Positions 8,647 through 17,519 of a stretch of 27,007 nucleotides of DNA are shown one piece after another. The translations under genes were made by a program, and so were the position numbers. Within the stretch, counting starts at the first letter, position 1. Every line of letters starts with the position of its first letter. The notes under the pieces were generated by a model. The model searched no databases and had not been told where the DNA came from. It saw only the letters and a list, made by a program, of their open reading frames with translations. The DNA comes from an uncultured Bacilli bacterium (GTDB taxonomy: Bacteria; Bacillota_I; Bacilli_A; ML615J-28; CAG-313), in the NCBI GenBank assembly GCA_904501965.1, contig CAJGCS010000002.1, forward strand, positions 1 to 27,007, read 5' to 3'.

Positions 8647-9766
8647 GAAAAATATAAAAGTTATTCTTGGCTTATCAGGTGGTGTTGACAGTGCATCTTC
8701 ATTAATAAAATTAATTGAAGAAGGATATGATGTTGAAGCAATGTTTATGCGAAACTGGGATTCAGCAGCAAACAATGATTATCTTGGTAATCCAACAATC
8801 AACGAAGATGTTTGTCCTCAAGAAAAAGACTATATGGATGCATTAAGTGTTGCAAATAAACTTGGTGTTAAACTTCATCGTGTTGATTTTGTTGAAGAAT
8901 ATTGGAACGATGTGTTTGAGCATTTCTTAGAAGAATATAGAAGAAACAGAACGCCAAACCCAGATATTGCTTGTAATAAGTTTATAAAGTTTAAAAGCTT
9001 TTTAGATAAAGCAAAAGAACTTGGAGCTGACTATATTGCAATGGGACATTATGCAAGAGTAATTCACTCTGATAAACATTATCTGTTAAGAGGGCTTGAT
9101 GCAAATAAAGATCAAACATACTTCTTATCGGGTTTAACAAGTGAACAATTAAAATATGCATTATTCCCAATCGGAGAAATGGAAAAACCTGATGTTCGTG
9201 CACTTGCAACAAAGTACGATTTAGATGTTGCAAAGAAAAAGGATTCAACTGGTGTATGTTTCATCGGTGAAAGAAACTTTAAAGAGTTTTTGTCAAACTA
9301 CATTCCTGCTAAACCTGGTAACATGGTTACAGTTGATGGAGAAGTGGTTGGACGTCATGATGGCGTAATGTATTATACAATTGGTCAAAGAAAAGGACTT
9401 GGTATCGGTGGGCCAGGAGAAGCTTGGTTTGTCGTTGGTAAAAACGCTCAAAAGAATGAGCTTATTGTTGGCCAAGGCGATATGCAAGATATGCTATTTG
9501 CTAATCGTGTAATCTTAACAGATGTCAATATTATTAATAATGATATAGAAGAAGGCGAACATATTACAGCTAAATTTAGATATCGTCAACCTGATGTTGG
9601 AATTACAGTACATTTCTTAAGTGATAATAAAGTAGAAGTAATAACTGATGTTCCAACAAAGGCAATTACACCAGGTCAAGCATGTGTATTCTATAGAGGA
9701 GAATACTGTCTTGGTTCTGGTACCATTGATGAAGTATATATGAATGACATAAAACGTAATTACTAG
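8627..9766 (+). CDS. mnmA: tRNA-specific 2-thiouridylase MnmA
   Basis: MnmA adds sulfur to C2 of wobble uridine 34 in tRNAs for Lys, Glu and Gln. It first adenylates the base with ATP. The 379-residue product has the PP-loop SGGVDS at 17-22 and the long family insertion around NWDSAANND and NEDVCPQEKD. The two catalytic cysteines lie in NPDIACN (Cys116) and GVCFIGER (Cys211). The C-terminal barrel that grips the tRNA is present, ending near GQACVFY and GSGTI. The start is supported by AAGGTGG about 8 bases upstream, inside uvrB, giving a 20-base overlap and likely coupled translation. The next gene is recD2, a neighbour of mnmA in Bacillus as well. Confidence 0.97.
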   Translation: MKKNQNKKNIKVILGLSGGVDSASSLIKLIEEGYDVEAMFMRNWDSAANNDYLGNPTINEDVCPQEKDYMDALSVANKLGVKLHRVDFVEEYWNDVFEHFLEEYRRNRTPNPDIACNKFIKFKSFLDKAKELGADYIAMGHYARVIHSDKHYLLRGLDANKDQTYFLSGLTSEQLKYALFPIGEMEKPDVRALATKYDLDVAKKKDSTGVCFIGERNFKEFLSNYIPAKPGNMVTVDGEVVGRHDGVMYYTIGQRKGLGIGGPGEAWFVVGKNAQKNELIVGQGDMQDMLFANRVILTDVNIINNDIEEGEHITAKFRYRQPDVGITVHFLSDNKVEVITDVPTKAITPGQACVFYRGEYCLGSGTIDEVYMNDIKRNY

Positions 9767-9776
9767 AGGTGAATAA

Positions 9777-12125
9777 ATGGAAAAGATCAACGGAACAATC
9801 GTTAGAATTAATTATTATAATAAAGACAACGGTTATACCGTTGGTCTTTTAGAAATTGACTATAGTGATAAAACAATTGCTCAAAAGAAAAACAAATTAA
9901 TTGGTAATACCTTAACAATAGTTGGTACATTTGATAGAAAACCTGTCGAAGATGAAGAATACGAACTAACAGGTGCGTTTGTTAAAAATAAAAATTATGG
10001 ACTTCAATTTGCTTTTGAAACTTTTGCTAGAAAAGAATTTGCAAGTGCATATGGTATTATGAGTTACTTATCAAGTGATTTATTTCCTGGTGTGGGAATA
10101 AAGGCTGCTAAAATTGTTATCGAAACACTTGGACTTGATGCAATATCAAAAATCAAGGAAAACCCAGATGTATTAGATGGGGTAGATATTACACTAAAAC
10201 AAAAAGAAATAATTAAAGAAGGAATAAAATCGGATTTAATTAGTCAAGAAGCAACAGTTTTCTTCTTAGAAAATGGTATTACTTTAGATACAGCACATAA
10301 AATAATATCGATATTTGGATCTGAAGTTATTAATATGGTAAAAGAAAATCCTTATATAATTATGGACCATGTTGAACGTTTCGGCTTTAAGAAAAATGAT
10401 ATTTTTGCATTAAAACTAGGTGTAAAGAAAACTGATAAGATTAGATTAAAAGCTCTTGTTTGTTATATTTTAAAAGAACTGATCTATAATTCTGGCAACA
10501 GTTTTGTTGAAAAAGGGATACTGTACGAACGTGTTGTTAGCTTTTTAGAAGAAGAAGTTGAAGCAAAATTCTTTGAAAATATTTTAGAAGATTTGAAAAT
10601 AGAATCAAAAATTTATATTGATGTTATCAACAATGAATCAATGATTTTTGACTATACACTTTATAAAGAAGAACTTGAACTTGCACAAACAATTACAAAA
10701 CTAATTACAAAAGAAAATACAAATCCACAATATACACCGGAAGAAATCGCTAAGCAATTCAATAAAGTTAAGAGTGAATCTCACCTTGATTTTAACGCTG
10801 AACAAGAAAAAGCTATTCTTTCTGCCTTCACAGAACCGCTTGTAATTGTTACAGGTGGACCGGGAACTGGTAAAACAACGATAGTTCATGCAATAATAAA
10901 TTTATATTTAAAGTTAAATAATGATTCAACAAGTCTTGCAAATGAAATTGCATTACTAGCTCCAACTGGTCGTGCAGCTAAAAGACTAAAGGAAACTACA
11001 CTTATGCCATCTCAAACTATTCATAAATTCTTAGGATATATGGGCGGTAATAAGTTTACTTTTAATAAATATAATAAAACAAGTGCAAGGTTAATTATTA
11101 TAGATGAAGCTTCAATGATGGATTTATCACTTGCACATCGTTTATTTACTTCAATGCATCCTGATGCAAGAGTAATTATCGTAGGAGACGTAGACCAATT
11201 ACCATCTGTTGGGCCTGGTCAAATATTAAAAGATTTAATTAATTCTAAAGAGATTAAAACAATCAGACTTACAAAAATCCATAGACAAGCAGAAGATTCA
11301 TCAATCGTTAAACTTGCTCATAGTATTAATGAAGGAATTGTTCCAGAAAATATTTTTGAAAAAAGAAGTGATAGAAACTTTATTCAAACCGATAATGAAC
11401 ACATTATGCCACTTCTTGTTGATCTTGTTAAAAGAGCAGTCGAAAAGGGTAAAGATATTCAAAAAGATATTCAAATTCTTGTTCCAATGTATAGAGGCGT
11501 TGCTGGGATTAACGAAATTAATAATCAAATTCAAGAACTTGTAAATCCTTCAAAAGGTGAACTTGAAGAAATAAAACATTTAGGTAGAACCTTTAGACCA
11601 AATGATAAAGTAATCCAACTTGTAAATAGAGCTGATAAAAATATTATGAATGGTGATATTGGTGAGGTATTAACTATTAAATATAAAAACTCAAAACCAT
11701 CTGGATTATCAGTAATGTTTGATATCGGAATAATTGAATATGAACTAGAAGAACTAGAAGATATTGCACTTGCTTATGCGGTAAGCGTACATAAAGCTCA
11801 AGGTTCAGAATTTGACATTGTAATAATGCCAGTTAGTACAATGCACTTTGTTATGCTAAAACGTAAGCTTATCTATACTGCAGTTACAAGAGCTAAGAAA
11901 TCACTTATCTTGATAGGCGATGTTAAAGCTCTTCAAATGGGCGCAACTAGAATTGAAGCAAATCGTAATACAATTCTAAAAGATAAGATTATTGAATATC
12001 TTCACGATAATAGTATTTTAGATAAAGATCAAGAAAAGAATATTGACATTATTGATTCCGAAAGTGCTTTTGATACAATCGGCGAAAAAGATTTTGGAAA
12101 GCTTTCAATAAGTGACTTCGAATAA
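9777..12125 (+). CDS. recD2: ATP-dependent 5'-3' DNA helicase RecD2
   Basis: This is an SF1B helicase of the RecD2 (YrrC) type, used in DNA repair and fork processing in bacteria without RecBC partners for it. The 782-residue length is normal. The N-terminal OB-like region begins INGTIVRINYY, and a helix-hairpin-helix with FPGVGIKAAK follows. The helicase core has Walker A GGPGTGKTT at 360-368, Walker B IIDEAS around 441-446, a GDVDQLPSVGPG motif III, the SVHKAQGSEFD motif, and TAVTRAKK near residue 700. The gap from mnmA is 10 bases, with a GAGGTG ribosome binding site. It is the last gene of the run; a 14-bp hairpin terminator follows within 30 bases. Confidence 0.97.
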   Translation: MEKINGTIVRINYYNKDNGYTVGLLEIDYSDKTIAQKKNKLIGNTLTIVGTFDRKPVEDEEYELTGAFVKNKNYGLQFAFETFARKEFASAYGIMSYLSSDLFPGVGIKAAKIVIETLGLDAISKIKENPDVLDGVDITLKQKEIIKEGIKSDLISQEATVFFLENGITLDTAHKIISIFGSEVINMVKENPYIIMDHVERFGFKKNDIFALKLGVKKTDKIRLKALVCYILKELIYNSGNSFVEKGILYERVVSFLEEEVEAKFFENILEDLKIESKIYIDVINNESMIFDYTLYKEELELAQTITKLITKENTNPQYTPEEIAKQFNKVKSESHLDFNAEQEKAILSAFTEPLVIVTGGPGTGKTTIVHAIINLYLKLNNDSTSLANEIALLAPTGRAAKRLKETTLMPSQTIHKFLGYMGGNKFTFNKYNKTSARLIIIDEASMMDLSLAHRLFTSMHPDARVIIVGDVDQLPSVGPGQILKDLINSKEIKTIRLTKIHRQAEDSSIVKLAHSINEGIVPENIFEKRSDRNFIQTDNEHIMPLLVDLVKRAVEKGKDIQKDIQILVPMYRGVAGINEINNQIQELVNPSKGELEEIKHLGRTFRPNDKVIQLVNRADKNIMNGDIGEVLTIKYKNSKPSGLSVMFDIGIIEYELEELEDIALAYAVSVHKAQGSEFDIVIMPVSTMHFVMLKRKLIYTAVTRAKKSLILIGDVKALQMGATRIEANRNTILKDKIIEYLHDNSILDKDQEKNIDIIDSESAFDTIGEKDFGKLSISDFE

Positions 12126-12152
12126 TGTCATAAATTGTCAATTATAAAATAT

Positions 12153-12191
12153 AAAAATCACCTTATACTATAAGTACATAAGGTGATTTTT
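12153..12191 (+). terminator. Strong terminator after recD2
   Basis: A perfect 14-bp inverted repeat (12153-12166 with 12178-12191) surrounds an 11-base loop. A T-run closes the right arm and an A-run opens the left arm, so it could work in both directions. Confidence 0.88.
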
Positions 12192-12250
12192 ACTTTAGTT
12201 TGTTAACTTGAAAGACCTAACACCTTATGAAAAATCAAAGAGGTGCATTT

Positions 12251-12457
12251 ATGTTTAGAAATGTTTTTGCAGAACCAATGAAGATTACTACCGCTTATGC
12301 ATTAGGCGGTTTAACAGTACTTGGAATTTGGATGCTAATGAACCGTCAAGCAGTTATGAAAAAAGGCAAATGCTTGATGCAAGAAGGATTAAATATGATG
12401 GATAATGTAGGCCATCAATGTAAAACCGATAGTCAAAATACATGTTGCGCCGAATAG
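12251..12457 (+). CDS. Small membrane protein with cysteine-rich tail
   Basis: The 68-residue product starts at the ATG at 12251, chosen because AGAGGTG lies 8 bases upstream. An in-frame ATG at 12227 lacks a ribosome binding site. One membrane span covers about residues 13-32 (TTAYALGGLTVLGIWMLM). It is followed by a basic stretch (RQAVMKKGK) and a tail with four cysteines, ending NTCCAE. I do not recognise the family. The gene stands between two hairpin terminators, so it is probably a monocistronic unit. The basic flank after the span suggests that the N-terminus is outside and the cysteine tail is cytoplasmic, but this is uncertain. Confidence 0.65.
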   Translation: MFRNVFAEPMKITTAYALGGLTVLGIWMLMNRQAVMKKGKCLMQEGLNMMDNVGHQCKTDSQNTCCAE

Positions 12458-12487
12458 TTTCATACTTTTTAGTATGAAACTTTTTTA
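12457..12487 (+). terminator. Terminator after the small membrane protein gene
   Basis: GTTTCATACT (12457-12466) pairs perfectly with AGTATGAAAC (12471-12480) around TTTT. Six T residues follow. The first base of the stem is the last base of the gene's TAG stop. Confidence 0.92.
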
Positions 12488-12505
12488 TGTAACAAAACTA
12501 AATAG

Positions 12506-13084
12506 ATGGATAAAATAATATATGAGGTGGTTTTTATAAAAACTAAAACAAAAGTATATTTTTTATTATCGTTTGTTTTATATTTAATTGTACTTGTTTG
12601 GGTGGTATTATTAAAATATAGTGATATTGATTCATTAGAAGATAATTATCATATTTTAAAGAATATGGGAATTATTGATAGGTTATTATTATTTATTGTA
12701 CCTTTTAAAAGTTTTGACTTTAGAGATATCTTATTAAATATCATATTATTTATACCATTTGGGTTTTTGATATTATTTTTAAAAGAAGATTTAAAAATAT
12801 ATCATATATTACTAATTGGTTTTGAAGCTTCATTTTGTTTTGAAGTTATTCAATTATTGACACTTTTAGGAGGCTTTTCAACAAGCGATATAATATCTAA
12901 TATCTTAGGAACTGTTTTTGGATTTATATTATTTAAAATAATAATTTCTAAAGAAAGCAAAAAAAATATGTTTGTTGCAAACATGTTTGTAATGATTTTA
13001 TTAATTCCTTTTTCTTTATTTGCAATAAGCAGTTTTATTAAGTATTTTAGTTTTTATTATGATTTAGTTTTTAAAATATTATAG
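12506..13084 (+). CDS. VanZ-family membrane protein
   Basis: The frame encodes up to 192 residues with about four to five hydrophobic spans. A conserved-looking core (RDILLNIILFIPFGFLILF, then a GFEASFCFEVIQLLTLLGGFSTSDIISN block split by a loop, then LGTVFGFILF) matches the VanZ-like family of small membrane proteins. The original VanZ gives low-level teicoplanin resistance; most members have no known role. The start is unclear: the ATG at 12506 has no ribosome binding site, whereas GAGGTGG (12524-12530) sits 5 bases before an in-frame ATA at 12536, which would remove ten residues and place a Lys-rich head before the first span. There is no sign of a glycopeptide-resistance cluster around it. 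Confidence 0.8.
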   Translation: MDKIIYEVVFIKTKTKVYFLLSFVLYLIVLVWVVLLKYSDIDSLEDNYHILKNMGIIDRLLLFIVPFKSFDFRDILLNIILFIPFGFLILFLKEDLKIYHILLIGFEASFCFEVIQLLTLLGGFSTSDIISNILGTVFGFILFKIIISKESKKNMFVANMFVMILLIPFSLFAISSFIKYFSFYYDLVFKIL

Positions 13085-13100
13085 TAACAAATGGAATTTT

Positions 13101-13134
13101 AAACACCTTTACTAAATATTAGGTAGAGGTGTTT
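13101..13134 (+). promoter_or_regulatory. Hairpin enclosing the comEA ribosome binding site
   Basis: Bases 13101-13113 pair with 13122-13134 along 13 positions, 11 Watson-Crick and two G-T, around the loop AAATATT. The right arm contains AGAGGTG, the ribosome binding site of comEA, and ends 1 base before its ATG. It may double as a weak terminator for the VanZ gene, but the T-run is only four bases before the ATG. Confidence 0.6.
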
Positions 13135-13135
13135 T

Positions 13136-13645
13136 ATGAAATATATAAAAGTATTAATTCTATTGTTATTAACATTAATATTATCTAGCTGTAAAGAAGA
13201 AATTACATTTAAAGAAAGTAGCATAATTACTTCTAGGAATGACCTGATTATTGAAATAAAAGGAGAAGTAATATATCCAGGTATTTATACCTTAGAAGAA
13301 GGTGCTTTATTAATTGATGCTATAAAACTTGCGGGGGGATTTAGCCCATACGCAGATACTAGTAATATAAATTTAGTATCAATAATATCTAATAATCAGT
13401 TAATAATTATTCCCAAAAAAGATGAAAACACTAATTCTTCAACTTATATTTCCAACTTAATAAATATTAATAAAGCAAGTCTCGATGATTTAATGACGCT
13501 ACCGGGAATTGGGGAAAGTAAAGCAAGAAAAATAATAGATTACAGAAATCAAATTGGTAGATTTAGTAATATCGAAGAGCTTAAAAAAGTAAATGGTATA
13601 AGCGATATAGTATATGAAAAAATTAAAGAGATGGTTTGCGTTTAA
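13136..13645 (+). CDS. comEA: Competence DNA-binding protein ComEA, lipoprotein form
   Basis: ComEA binds incoming double-stranded DNA at the outer face of the membrane during natural transformation. The 169-residue product starts with a signal of about 18 hydrophobic residues ending LILSSC, a lipobox with Cys at residue 19, so it is probably lipid-anchored rather than held by a single span as in Bacillus. Residues about 42-95 form an SLBB-like domain (IEIKGEVIYPGIY, then LAGGF). Residues about 108-167 carry two helix-hairpin-helix motifs: NINKASLDDLMTLPGIG and the closing VNGISDIVYEKI. The ribosome binding site AGAGGTG lies in a hairpin. The gene overlaps comEC by 32 bases. comEB is absent between them. 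Confidence 0.93.
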   Translation: MKYIKVLILLLLTLILSSCKEEITFKESSIITSRNDLIIEIKGEVIYPGIYTLEEGALLIDAIKLAGGFSPYADTSNINLVSIISNNQLIIIPKKDENTNSSTYISNLININKASLDDLMTLPGIGESKARKIIDYRNQIGRFSNIEELKKVNGISDIVYEKIKEMVCV

Positions 13646-15783
13646 TAATTTAAAAGGTAATCTGTTTATTATAGGTCTATCTATTATTCTTTTGTTTTTG
13701 TTTTTTAATACCTATAATATAATAATTCTTTTTTTACTTATTGCTTTATTAGTATATGCTTTAATAAAACATAAAGTATTATTTATTATTACTTTAATTA
13801 TTACTCTGGTGCTATCTAGTATATATATATCAAAATGTATAATTTATAATATGGCTCCTACAACAATTAATAAAAAACTTATTGTAGACAAGGTTAGAAA
13901 TGAAGAAAACTATCAATATGTCCTGTTTAAAGATGGTATCTATAAATATATATACTATAACAAAGATGAATACTTTAATGTAGGAGATATATATTATATT
14001 AATGCAAAAGTTATAAAACAAACAAAGGAACATACTCCCAGGAGGGTTTAATTATAAGAAATATCTTAAATATCAAAATATTATAGGACTTCTTGATGTA
14101 ACTAGTATTAAATATATATCTGGAGGATTTAGTTTAAGCTGTGTTAATGCATATTTAAACAAATACTACGATAGATATTTTAAAAATAGCGAAATTATAA
14201 AAGCTCTTGTTATTGGTGTAAAAGATGATATACCTGAAGAACTTTCAACTAATATTAAAAATGTTGGAATAAGTCATTTGTTTGTTGTATCGGGATTACA
14301 TGTAGGAATTATTACAGGTATTCTTGAAAACATTCTAAAAAAAATACCACTAAAAGAAAATAAGAAACGTTTTATTATTTACTTATTTCTTGGTGGTTAT
14401 TTAGTAATAACAAATTTTATGGTATCAGTTTTAAGAGTTAGTTTTGCATATATCTTGAAAAATATTATTAAAAATGAAACAACATCTCTAGATAAAATAA
14501 TTATCAATATGATTATTGTCTTAATTATTAATCCTTTTTTTGCTTTTCAGTATAGTTTTATTTTAACGTATTTAATTTCAACAATGATAATAATAATTAA
14601 TCCAATATTAATAAATAAGAAAAATATATTTGTTTACATATTAAATAATATTATTATAAGTTGTTTAAGCGTTATTATAACTTTGCCTATAGTGGTTAAT
14701 ATAAGTAGTAGTATTAATTTATTAAGTATCATTTATAATATTTTCTATATACCTTTTGTTAGTTATATTGTTTTACCAATATCGTTGATAATAAGCTTCT
14801 GTCCTTTCTTAGAAAACTTCGTAGGATTTATATATATCTTTTTTTCATCTTCAATTAATTTTTTAGGGAGAATAAACTTTTTTACATTAATAGTCCCTTC
14901 TCTTAATACGATTTCAATGCTTGCTTATTATATTATTCTTTTTTTAAGTGTTTATTGGTTAGAAAATAAAAAAATATATCTTTTAATTTTTCCGCTTTTA
15001 TTTTTAGTTTGCTGGTATTATAAAGCAAATATTGATATCTATGATAAAGTAGTGTTTTTAGATGTAGCTGAAGGTGATGCAACTCACATAAAGACTGCAT
15101 TTAATAAAAGTAATATAATAATTGATACAGGAATTGATACAGATGATTCCGTAGTAAGTTATTTGCAAAAACAAGGTATTAGAAAAATAGATTTAATTAT
15201 AATTTCTCATGGTGATAGCGATCATAATGGTAATTTAGAAAAACTAATTAATAACTTCGATGTAAGGTGTGTTGTATTAAGCGTATATGATTTAAATACT
15301 TATAATATTTTAAAGAAAAATAACTTTAATAAATATAAACTTGTTAAAAGAGGAACTATTTTTTCTGTTGAAAATATTCGTTTTGATGTTATTTGGCCTG
15401 AGTATAATATGAATGATGTAAATAATAATAGTCTTGTTTTTAAAATGTATTTAGATGATGTTTCTTTTCTTTTTACTGGGGATATTGAAAAACAAGCTGA
15501 AGAAGGACTGCTAAAGCTTGAAAATAGGATTGATACCAATATACTTAAGATTGCACATCACGCATCAAATACATCGACAAAAGAAAAATGGTTAGAGTTA
15601 GTAAGTTTTGATATTGGCGTTGCAATGTGTGGAAGCAAAAATACTTTTGGTTTTCCAAACGTATATACGAAGATGCGTCTTAAAAACTATGAAGTCTATT
15701 ATACAATAGATAAGTATACAATTACGTTTTATAAAACATTTTTCACAAAGAAATTTAGAGTTAAATTTCAAATTGATGGCTAA
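13614..15783 (+). CDS. comEC: DNA-uptake channel ComEC, interrupted by one +1 frameshift
   Basis: ComEC is the inner-membrane channel for single-stranded DNA in natural transformation. The first frame (13614-14051) gives the N-terminal spans and the OB-like region, then stops at TAA 14049. The rest continues in the +1 frame to 15783. Joining at CCC (14037-14039) and skipping A14040 yields TP-GGFNYKKYL, which fits the family pattern and gives about 722 residues, normal for ComEC. After the junction comes the competence domain (GISHLFVVSGLHVG), many spans, and a C-terminal metallo-beta-lactamase domain with FLDVAEGD, SHGDSDHNGN, LFTGDIE and LKIAHHAS. No other stop or shift occurs. The start overlaps comEA and has only a weak ribosome binding site. 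It could be a recent pseudogene, a programmed frameshift, or an assembly error. Confidence 0.88.
14037..14051 (+). other. +1 frameshift site within comEC
   Basis: In frame zero the codons are CCC AGG AGG GTT TAA. Skipping one base after CCC gives GGA GGG TTT AAT, which continues the protein. A proline CCC followed by A can re-pair as CCA. Tandem AGG codons and a close stop are known to favour +1 slippage in Escherichia coli. Whether it happens here is inference. Confidence 0.6.
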
Positions 15784-15800
15784 ATTAATGTTCTTTTTAC

Positions 15801-15829
15801 TTTACCTTTTAATATTATTATGATATAAT
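15801..15829 (+). promoter_or_regulatory. Sigma-A promoter of rpsT
   Basis: TTTACC (15801-15806) and TATAAT (15824-15829) are 17 bases apart, just after the comEC stop. A short leader of about 20 bases precedes the GGAGGTG ribosome binding site. Confidence 0.65.
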
Positions 15830-15857
15830 ATATGCGTTAATTCGTGGAGGTGTAATA

Positions 15858-16121
15858 ATGGCAAACATTAAACAACAAAAGAAACGAGATATTACTAATA
15901 ACAAAAAAAGATTAATGAATGCATCTTTCAATTCATCTTTAAAATCAGCTGTTAAAGCTTTCGAAGCTGCAGTTGCAGAAGGTGACAAAGCAAAAGCTAC
16001 AGAAGCTTATAGTTTTGTTTGTAAGAAATTAGACAAATCAATTTCTAAAGGTGTTCATCACAAAAATTATGTTGCTAGACAAAAATCTCGCTTAGCAGGT
16101 CATTTAAATACTTTAGCATAA
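15858..16121 (+). CDS. rpsT: 30S ribosomal protein S20
   Basis: S20 is a small basic protein that binds 16S rRNA early in 30S assembly. The 87-residue length is standard. The N-terminus MANIKQQKKRDITNNKKRL, followed by an alternation of alpha-helical Lys- and Ala-rich segments (FEAAVAEGDKAKA), is the usual family layout. The C-terminal segment GVHHKNYVARQKSRL is the best-conserved part and is intact. A strong ribosome binding site (GGAGGTG) lies upstream. The gene has its own promoter and terminator. Its place beside comEC matches the com-holA-rpsT-gpr order of Bacillus, except that holA has moved. Confidence 0.98.
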   Translation: MANIKQQKKRDITNNKKRLMNASFNSSLKSAVKAFEAAVAEGDKAKATEAYSFVCKKLDKSISKGVHHKNYVARQKSRLAGHLNTLA

Positions 16122-16148
16122 AAAGAGTCAGAAAATGACTCTTTTTTT
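16121..16148 (+). terminator. Terminator after rpsT
   Basis: AAAAGAGTCA (16121-16130) pairs with TGACTCTTTT (16136-16145) around GAAAA, and the T-run continues to 16148. The stem begins at the last base of the stop codon. Confidence 0.92.
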
Positions 16149-16164
16149 ATTTAAAAGTCTTTGG

Positions 16165-16194
16165 TTGTAATTTTATTAATCTTTGTGGTATAAT
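16165..16194 (+). promoter_or_regulatory. Sigma-A promoter of the acyltransferase gene
   Basis: TTGTAA (16165-16170) and TATAAT (16189-16194) are 18 bases apart, about 20 bases before the start codon's leader and the GAGAGGGA ribosome binding site. Confidence 0.65.
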
Positions 16195-16214
16195 TAAACA
16201 AAGAGAGGGAATAT

Positions 16215-17498
16215 ATGAAATTTAGTGAATTAAAAAGACAAGACTTATATGCAGGCCCTAAAAAACAAAATGGCATTGTAAAATTTATATTGACAACTGC
16301 AACTAAAATTGTTTATGGCGGCGACAAAGTAAAATATGTTTATGAAAGAATGGATCATCCAGATTTTGAAGAACCACATATTGTTCTTTGTAATCATATG
16401 AATCGTTTAGATTTTCTATTCTTAACATCAAAACTTCGTAGAAAAAGAAAATTTAATTATGTAATTTCAATAGATGGTGTAATGGATGCTGATGTAACAA
16501 TATTCTTACAAGAATTCATCATGAGAAATTATGGAGCAATTATTAAACGTAAGTTTACAAATGATTTAAGATTAGTAAAAAATATTAAAAAATCTGTTAA
16601 AGAATTAAAACAAGATATGATAATGTATCCTGAGGCAAGATATACATTAGAAGGTCGTTTATCTTTGTTACCTGAATCATTAGGAAAAATGATTAAGTTA
16701 TTTGGTATTCCTGTAGAAACATGTACAATGCATGGTAACTATATTAGAACACCACAATGGCATAAAAGAAAAATAAAAGATAAATTTCCACTTGTTGCAA
16801 ATATTAAAGGTCTGCTTACAAAAGAAGAGATTGCATCTCTTTCAATTGAAGAAATTAATACAAAGATTAAAGAAGCACTATACTTTAATGAATATGATTT
16901 TGTTAAAGAACAAAGAATTAAAATCACTGATGAAAGACGCGCGGAAGGTTTGCATAGAATATTATACCAATGCCCATGTTGTGAAAAAGAATTTAGTATG
17001 GCATCTGGTGAAACTTCTATTTGGTGTAAAGAATGTAATACTAAATGGAATTATAATGAAGATGCAACTTTAAGTTGTATAAATAAAGAAGATTCATTTA
17101 CAAGCGTTACTGACTGGTTTGACTGGGAAAGAGCAAATGTAATTAAGCAAATTGAAGAAGGTACATATCACTTTGAAGATGATGTGAATGTATATGGACT
17201 TCCAAATACAAAAAAATGGATAAAACTGGGGCGTGGAAAACTTATTCATGACATCAATGAAGGGCTTCATTTAGTATACAATGATGGAGAAAAAGACGTT
17301 GATGTAATTAGAAAACCAATTGAAATGAATAGTTGCCACATTGAGTATGATTATCGTAAATGTGGAGATTGTTTAGATATATCGACTGACAATGATACAT
17401 TCTTTGTTAATCCAGTTAATTTTGATAATGTATTAACAAAATTCCATTTTGCGACTGAAGAAATATATAAATATCATAAAAATAAAATTAAAAAATAA
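16215..17498 (+). CDS. PlsC-like acyltransferase with C-terminal zinc ribbon
   Basis: The N-terminal half (about residues 50-190) matches PlsC-type glycerolphosphate/lysophosphatidate acyltransferases. The catalytic motif is NHMNRLD at 60-66 (NHxxxxD), and the later YPEARYTLEG block corresponds to the substrate-binding EGTR-type motif. Such enzymes move a fatty acyl chain to a lipid precursor at the inner membrane face. The C-terminal half is unusual: CPCC at 253-256 and CKEC at 271-274 form a likely zinc ribbon, followed by about 150 residues with no match I recognise. Total length is 427, versus about 200-250 for plain PlsC. The gene has its own promoter and is followed 21 bases later by the GDPD lipoprotein gene. 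A role in phospholipid synthesis is likely, but the true substrate is unknown. Confidence 0.8.
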   Translation: MKFSELKRQDLYAGPKKQNGIVKFILTTATKIVYGGDKVKYVYERMDHPDFEEPHIVLCNHMNRLDFLFLTSKLRRKRKFNYVISIDGVMDADVTIFLQEFIMRNYGAIIKRKFTNDLRLVKNIKKSVKELKQDMIMYPEARYTLEGRLSLLPESLGKMIKLFGIPVETCTMHGNYIRTPQWHKRKIKDKFPLVANIKGLLTKEEIASLSIEEINTKIKEALYFNEYDFVKEQRIKITDERRAEGLHRILYQCPCCEKEFSMASGETSIWCKECNTKWNYNEDATLSCINKEDSFTSVTDWFDWERANVIKQIEEGTYHFEDDVNVYGLPNTKKWIKLGRGKLIHDINEGLHLVYNDGEKDVDVIRKPIEMNSCHIEYDYRKCGDCLDISTDNDTFFVNPVNFDNVLTKFHFATEEIYKYHKNKIKK

Positions 17499-17519
17499 TA
17501 ATGAAACAGGAGAATTGAA

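Noticed and set aside
14041..14060. AGGAGGG as a ribosome binding site restarting the second half of comEC
   Set aside because: No start codon follows in the right frame within usable distance; the first in-frame TTG is at 14278, inside the conserved competence domain.
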